From assembly GCF_000003195.3 (NCBI RefSeq), contig NC_012876.2:42348135-42412134 (forward strand): a DNA stretch of 64,000 nucleotides, read 5' to 3'. Both the position numbers and the translations under genes were made by a program. Every line of letters starts with the position of its first letter. Positions within the stretch are counted from its first letter, which is position 1. Below, piece after piece: positions 59,401 through 64,000 of this stretch. The notes under the pieces are model-generated. The model was given only the letters and a program-made list of their open reading frames with translations. It did no database searches and had not been told where the DNA came from. The stretch comes from Sorghum bicolor. Taxonomy: Eukaryota; Streptophyta; Magnoliopsida; Poales; Poaceae.

Positions 59401-60542
59401 TTACCATTAGACCAAATATAGAACTTGATGAGTGTAACAAACTTTGTATTCATGAATTTTCCATTTGGGACCATTTAGGGTTCGGTCAAAGTGTTTGTTT
59501 CTAAAAACCAATGCTTTGACTTTGGTCAAACTTGGTCAAATGACCCATTTGATGACTTGAAATAAAACATTTTTTAATACAAAGTTGTTAGAGATCATCA
59601 AGATCTACATTTGATATATTGTCCATTTTTCCATTTGGATAAATTTGTGCCAATCCTAGGCACGTGTGTTTAAAATCCAAGATGGTTTTTGGTCAAACTT
59701 GGTCAAATGACCCATTTGATGACTTGAAATGAAAAAATTTTGAATACCAAGTTGTTTGAGATCATGAGGATCCAAACTTTTTATATAGACAATTTTTCCA
59801 TTTGAGAAAGTTTAAGTAAACAATACCCACCAAATCTTGAACATCACACAAACTATATGAAACTATATGTGAGAATCATGGATTTTCAACTACACCTTCC
59901 CAACACTTTGTCAAATGCAAAAATGGTCTATATATTAAATGTGTATCTTGATGAGTGGAACAATATTGGTATTCATGACTTTCCCACTCGAGGCCATCTA
60001 GGGTTCCGAAAACTGGTGCGTGTCTATGAATTCTTTCAAAATTCAAAATTGAGTGACAAACTTTTCTAAGTGAAAAGTTGACCATTAGACCAAATGTTGA
60101 ACTTGATGAGTGTAACAAACTTTGTATTCAAGACTTTTCCATTTGGGACTATCTAGGGTTCGTTCAAAGTGTGTGTTTCTAAAAACCAATGCTTTGACTT
60201 TGGTCAAACTTGGTCAAATGACCCATTTGGTGACTTGAAATGAAAAATTTTGAATACAAAGTTGTTAAAGATCATCAAGATCTACATTTGATATATTGTC
60301 CATTTTTCCATTTGGATAAATTTGAGCCAATCCTAGGGACATGTGTTTAAAATCCAAAACGGGTTTTGGTCAAACTTGGTCAAATGACCCATTTGATGAC
60401 GTGAAATGAAAAATATTTGAATACCATATTGTTAGAGATCATCAAGATCCAAACATTTTATATAGACAATTTTTACATTCGAGAAAGTTTAAGTAAACAA
60501 TACCCACCAAATCTTGAATCTCACACAAACTATATGAAACTA

Positions 60543-61425
60543 TAACACTCCAAAAATTTGAATTTCAAATCTAGTTTAAATTTGATTTAATTTTGGCTTA
60601 GTTTGAATTTTGGGCATTTATTAAATAATTTACAAAAATAAATAAAATTAAATATAAGGTAGGAACTTGATTGAATTGCATTCATGCTGCTGCATAATTT
60701 TTGTTTGATTATATTTATTTGCTTGAGCTTGTTTAAAGTTTTTAAACAAGAAAGAATTAGGAAGATCAGTTTTCTTTTGAAAAAAAAGAAAAGCTTTTCT
60801 CTCTCTCCCGGGCCAGCTTTCTCTCTCGGCCCAACCCCCCCTCCCCTATCCCCTCGCGCAGGCCAACAGGCCGCGCGGCCCAAGCCGTGGCCCAGCCACG
60901 CTCGCCCACCCCAGCGCGCCCCGCACCCACTGCCCTTTGCCACCGCTGCCCGCTGACCGGTGGGCCCGCAGGTGGGACCCACCTGTCATCCCCAAGCTCC
61001 GTCTGAATCGGACGGGAGCAACCGTCGCGCCGCCGCTCGGATTCCACGTCCGCACGTGTCCCCAAGTTCGCCACACCCTTTAAATAGCCCTCGGCCTCGC
61101 CCGCACGCGTCCCTAGAAGCCCTAGCTGCCACTCTGAGCCGCGCAAAACCCTAGCTCTAACTCGCCGAGCTCGCGCCGCCGCCGTTCGAACCCCGCCGCC
61201 GTTGGCCTTCTCCTCGCCGTCGTCATCTCGCGGAGGTGAGCCCCCTGTCGCGTTCGTCGCATCGAGCCGCGCCCGCTCGTGCCCTCGGCGTGCCTTCTCG
61301 TGCCCCGCATCGCCGCCGCTAGGAGCTCCGCCGCCGCGCCCATGGCGCCGCCGCGGCCGGCCGCCCCGCACCCAGCCCGCGCGCTCGCCCCACCGCAGGC
61401 GCGGTCCACCATGGACCGCGGTCCC
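60543..61425 (+). repeat. 5' fragment of a Tekay-like LTR
   Basis: It begins TATAACACTCC (a degraded TGTAACACCC) at the satellite edge, then AAAATTTGAATTTCAAAT, then a GC-rich zone from about 60800. It is a different family from the LTR at 4019 but the same architecture. A TATA-like box TTTAAATAG is at 61079-61087. It is cut at 61426 by an Athila-family LTR. GC-island frames on both strands look accidental. Confidence 0.68.
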
Positions 61426-62372
61426 TGTTGACGGTCCTTAAGTATCAAATTTAATCATCAAATAAACAAAGAAAAGGATCCAAATGCAACCGATACCCAG
61501 ACTTAGGGTTTTATCTAACAGAATTCCACGAGTTTTGGTGTTTGTCTATTTCTGCAAGGGGTTATCAGGAATTATGGAAGAAAGGCCCACACGTCGGGTT
61601 TACATAGAGATATTAACGTGTTGCGCAATTATCTAACATCTAAAAGAGTCCAGAAGCCACGGGAACGAATGGGAGACCGGACGGGCTCGGGGGCAGGGCA
61701 CCGGCCCTCCCCCCTTGGGCGCTCGCCCTGGCCTCGGGGCCAATCAGCTTCAACTTCGCGGATCATGCTCCACCGACCTAAAAGATCAAGAAAAACCGTG
61801 CGATTAATGTCGGTTTGATCCGACGGCCCATATTCACTTAGAAGGACTATATAAGCATACCCCCTGGCCCCTGGAGGAGAGGACCTCTGACCCCTAATTC
61901 ATTATTCATCTTGGGAGAAGAAGCCTCTGATCAAGCCCTAGAGCCACCACATCAATTAGATCTCTAGTTTAGCATAGCTACATAGGATTAGAACTAGAAG
62001 GAGTCAATCTTCGTGGTTTCCGGATCTGTCAAGAGGATTCTTGGTAATTCCTCTATTGTTCTTCAATTGTTCATCTTTGTTCTTCGATATTATGAATATG
62101 ACTTTGTTCTACTTCAATATATTAATTATGACTTTGCTCTACTTGTTTATATTCACAATTATATTGTTCTTAGTTTATCATAGTTATATGCTTGGCTTAG
62201 TTAGATTGGAATTATATACATGTTTAGGATCGTATAGCGTTTATCCATGTGTACAGTGGGTAAATGATAAGTATTGTGTAGGCGTGGTGCTTATACCGTA
62301 TTTATCTTTGATGTACCCTATATGCCAGATCGCGGGGTAGTTCGTGGTAGTGACAGCTCCATTGATTCTTAT
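61426..62372 (+). repeat. Athila-family LTR, 5' part
   Basis: It begins TGTTGACGGTCCTTAA and follows the solo LTR at 19824 closely through the TATA box (61848-61855) and the degraded GGGCGCCCGCCC motifs (61698-61730). It stops being recognisable at 62372, inside the 'GGTAGTGACAGC' block that lies near 20747 in the solo LTR, where the CACTA element starts. GTCCC at 61421-61425 is the candidate TSD. Confidence 0.8.
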
Positions 62373-62662
62373 CACTACAAGAAATTAGTCATCTTATGAC
62401 TTTTTTCCCATGACATTAGGCTAAATAGTCATAACTTTGACCAATTTATGACTTTTTTTGCGGAGCTGGCTAGATTCAGTGACTTTGGTTAACTTATGTC
62501 ATAAAAAATGTCTTATTGCTAGTAGAATGACATTTTGTGACTTTATTTATCATGTCATAACAACCAATTAACTATTGTCATATTTTGGTTTGAACTTGTC
62601 ATTTTTCAAAATTCAAAAGTTGAACTCATAAAATTTAGTTAAATGATAATATGGTCAAAACC

Positions 62663-63440
62663 AAAGTTGTAGATCTTGATGAGTTGAACAACTTTTGTAT
62701 TCATCACTTTTTATGTTGAAATCATTTTGGGTCTCAAATTTTGGTTCGAACTTGTCATTTTTCAAAATTTCAAATTTCAAATGTTCAAAGATGGTCAAAA
62801 AGAGAAATGTTAAAAATCAAAGTTGTAGATCTTGATAAGTTAAACAACTTTGTTATTCATCACTTTTAATGTTGAAATCATTTTGGGTCTCAAATTTTGG
62901 TTCGAACTTGTCATTTTTCAAAACTTCAAATTTCAAATGTCCAAATTTTGTCAAATGAAGAAATGGTCAACATCAAAGTTGTAGATCTTGATGAGTTGAG
63001 AAACTTTTTTATTCATCACTTTTCATGTTGAAGTCATTTTGGGTCTCAAAGTTTGGTCCGAACTCATCATTTTTGAAACATTTCAATTTCAAACATCCAG
63101 ATTTTGTCAAATGAAAAAATAGTCAACATCAAAGTTGTAGGTATTGATGCATTGAACAACTTTGGTATTCATCACTTTTTTATTTGAAATCATTTTGGGT
63201 CTCAAATTTTGGTTTGAACTCATCGTTTTTGAAAAATTTTAAACTTCAAGGGTTCAAATTTTGTCAAATGAAGAAATGGTAAACATCAAAGTTGTAGATC
63301 TTGATTTTAGAAAATTTTAGAGAAAAAAATCCTCACATTTGGAGTCAGTATGAGGGAGAAAAGCTAGTTACAAAATTTACCCGCTGATTAAAAAGAAAAA
63401 TGACACTATTCTAGATGATCATTCCATGATCATAGTGAAA
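62663..63440 (+). repeat. CACTA subterminal tandem repeats, period about 156 bp
   Basis: AAAGTTGTAGATCTTGATGA-type words start near 62663, 62819, 62974, 63131 and 63288 (spacings 155-157). A further direct copy is near 63877 and an inverted copy (AAGATCTACAACTT) at about 63709-63724. Such arrays are thought to bind the transposase in CACTA elements. Confidence 0.82.
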
Positions 63441-63542
63441 AGTGTGATTTCTCTTTTTAGTCTGCAGGTAAAATTTGTAACTAGTTTTTCTCCCTCATAC
63501 TAACTCCAAATGTGATGATTTTTTTTTCTAAAAGTTTCTGAA
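63307..63542. repeat. long inverted repeat inside the CACTA element
   Basis: The left arm from 63307 (AGAAAATTTTAGAG, then CACATTTGGAGTCAGTATGA) pairs with the right arm ending at 63542 (TCATACTAACTCCAAATGTG). The arms are about 90 bases with mismatches, the centre being near 63424 (GATCATTCCATGATC). Confidence 0.75.
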
Positions 63543-64000
63543 ATCATTCTCTATCAACTTATTGAGTTACTTTTGTCAATATTTACATATTCAAATATTG
63601 AGCAATTCAAAATTTGAATTTCAAAAAAAGAGACAACTTCTAACATGATTTTGGTATCCTAAATGATTGATTCAGGAAAAGTGATGAATACCAAAGTTAA
63701 ATAACTTATCAAGATCTACAACTTTTTTATTGGTCATTTATTCATATGACAAAGTGGTAATAACATTGTTCACAAATGGGACACATCACTTATGAGGTTT
63801 CATAAACTATATGAGAACGTGTAAGATTAGTGAATAATGTATACTAAGATTTTGTCAAATGAAGAAATGGTCAACATCAAAATTGTAGATCTTGATGAGT
63901 TAAGTAACTTTGATATTCATCACTTTTTATGTTGAAGTCATTTTGGGTCTAAAATTTCAATTCGAACTTGCCATTTTTAAAAATTTCAAATTTCAAAGCT

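Larger units (their letters stand above)
38913..60542 (+). repeat. satellite array of ~680-bp units, about 27 units, head to tail
   Basis: Using GAATACCA[AT]GTTGTT as anchor, units start at 39281, 39961, 40630, 41310, 41990, 42670, 43339, 44285, 45233, 45911, 46591, 47270, 47939, 48885, 49565, 50235, 51181, 51850, 53801, 54478, 55147, 55824, 56493, 57439, 58383, 59062, 59742 and 60419. Spacings fall into three classes: 677-680, 669-670 and about 946 (full unit plus a ~270-bp partial unit). Each unit carries two direct copies of an AATGTAGATCTTGATGAGTG-type word about 155 bases apart and inverted versions (ATCATCAAGATC). The array is AT-rich. It starts in the middle of Sirevirus gag and ends against a Tekay-like LTR. 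Confidence 0.93.
62373..64000 (+). mobile_element. CACTA DNA transposon, left end
   Basis: The terminal sequence CACTACAAGAAATTAGTCAT is diagnostic for plant CACTA (En/Spm-type) elements. Behind it are tandem subterminal repeats, a long inverted repeat and inverted copies of the repeat. No transposase frame is visible in the 1.6 kb present; the element runs past the window end. It is inserted in an Athila-family LTR. Confidence 0.88.

Noticed and set aside
41333..59474. Repeated minus-strand frames of 129 and 72 codons in the satellite
   Set aside because: They recur because the satellite units recur. Frames start and stop differently between units, related units break them, and the peptide is low-complexity without a domain. 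The inner repeat structure explains them.
38913..60542. Known grass centromere or knob satellites
   Set aside because: The unit lengths (669-680) do not match the ~137-156-bp centromeric or 180/350-bp knob repeats. The inner ~155-bp spacing is near a centromeric length, but the sequence looks like the CACTA repeat instead.
38913..60542. CRISPR-like array
   Set aside because: Units are long and similar throughout with no unique spacers, in eukaryotic transposon context.
60587..61441. Frames of 76-201 codons on both strands in the second GC-rich LTR piece
   Set aside because: Same reason: composition-driven, overlapping on both strands, inside an LTR fragment.

Overview
This window is repeat-dominated plant nuclear DNA, most likely from a grass (Poaceae). 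I see no ordinary host gene, tRNA, rRNA or CRISPR array. The plant assignment rests on the element types: a Tekay-type chromovirus with very long LTRs, Sirevirus-type Ty1/copia elements with CACCGGAC-rich LTRs and multiple polypurine tracts, an Athila element primed by tRNA-Asp, a Tat-lineage gypsy element with two RNase H domains and an antisense gene, and a CACTA transposon end (CACTACAAGAAA). The species cannot be named from the sequence alone.

Layout. 1-7882: 3' part of a Tekay element (gag end, protease, RT, RNase H, integrase, chromodomain, 3.9-kb LTR), inserted in the gag of a minus-strand Sirevirus (7883-10784: gag start, PBS, LTR). That Sirevirus sits in the pol end of a plus-strand Sirevirus (10785-12022). 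The LTR of the latter (12023-24333) is split by a complete but dead Athila element (13660-24164, minus, TSD GTGCC), which itself carries an oppositely oriented solo LTR of its own family (19824-21103, TSD GGGGC). The Sirevirus LTR is followed by a PBS and gag (24336 onward), which are split by a young, nearly intact Tat-lineage element (24546-38820, minus, TSD ATTCT). The gag resumes at 38821 and breaks off near 38912.

38913-60542 is a head-to-tail satellite of about 680-bp units with higher-order structure. It is interrupted by a solo LTR of the same Tat family (52360-53368, TSD AAATT). Its inner ~155-bp motif resembles the subterminal repeats of the CACTA element at 62373-64000, so the satellite may be derived from CACTA ends. 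60543-61425 is the 5' piece of a Tekay-like LTR, cut by an Athila-family LTR (61426-62372), which is in turn cut by the CACTA element.

The most notable object is a 1,298-codon, six-exon gene (26521-30809, plus strand) lying antisense inside the Tat element, between pol and the 3' LTR. All five introns are GT-AG, the frame is unbroken across every junction, and a TATA box lies 132-140 bp upstream of the ATG. The Tat gag-pol is open except for one TAG between protease and RT. The Tekay element has a single TAG at the equivalent place.
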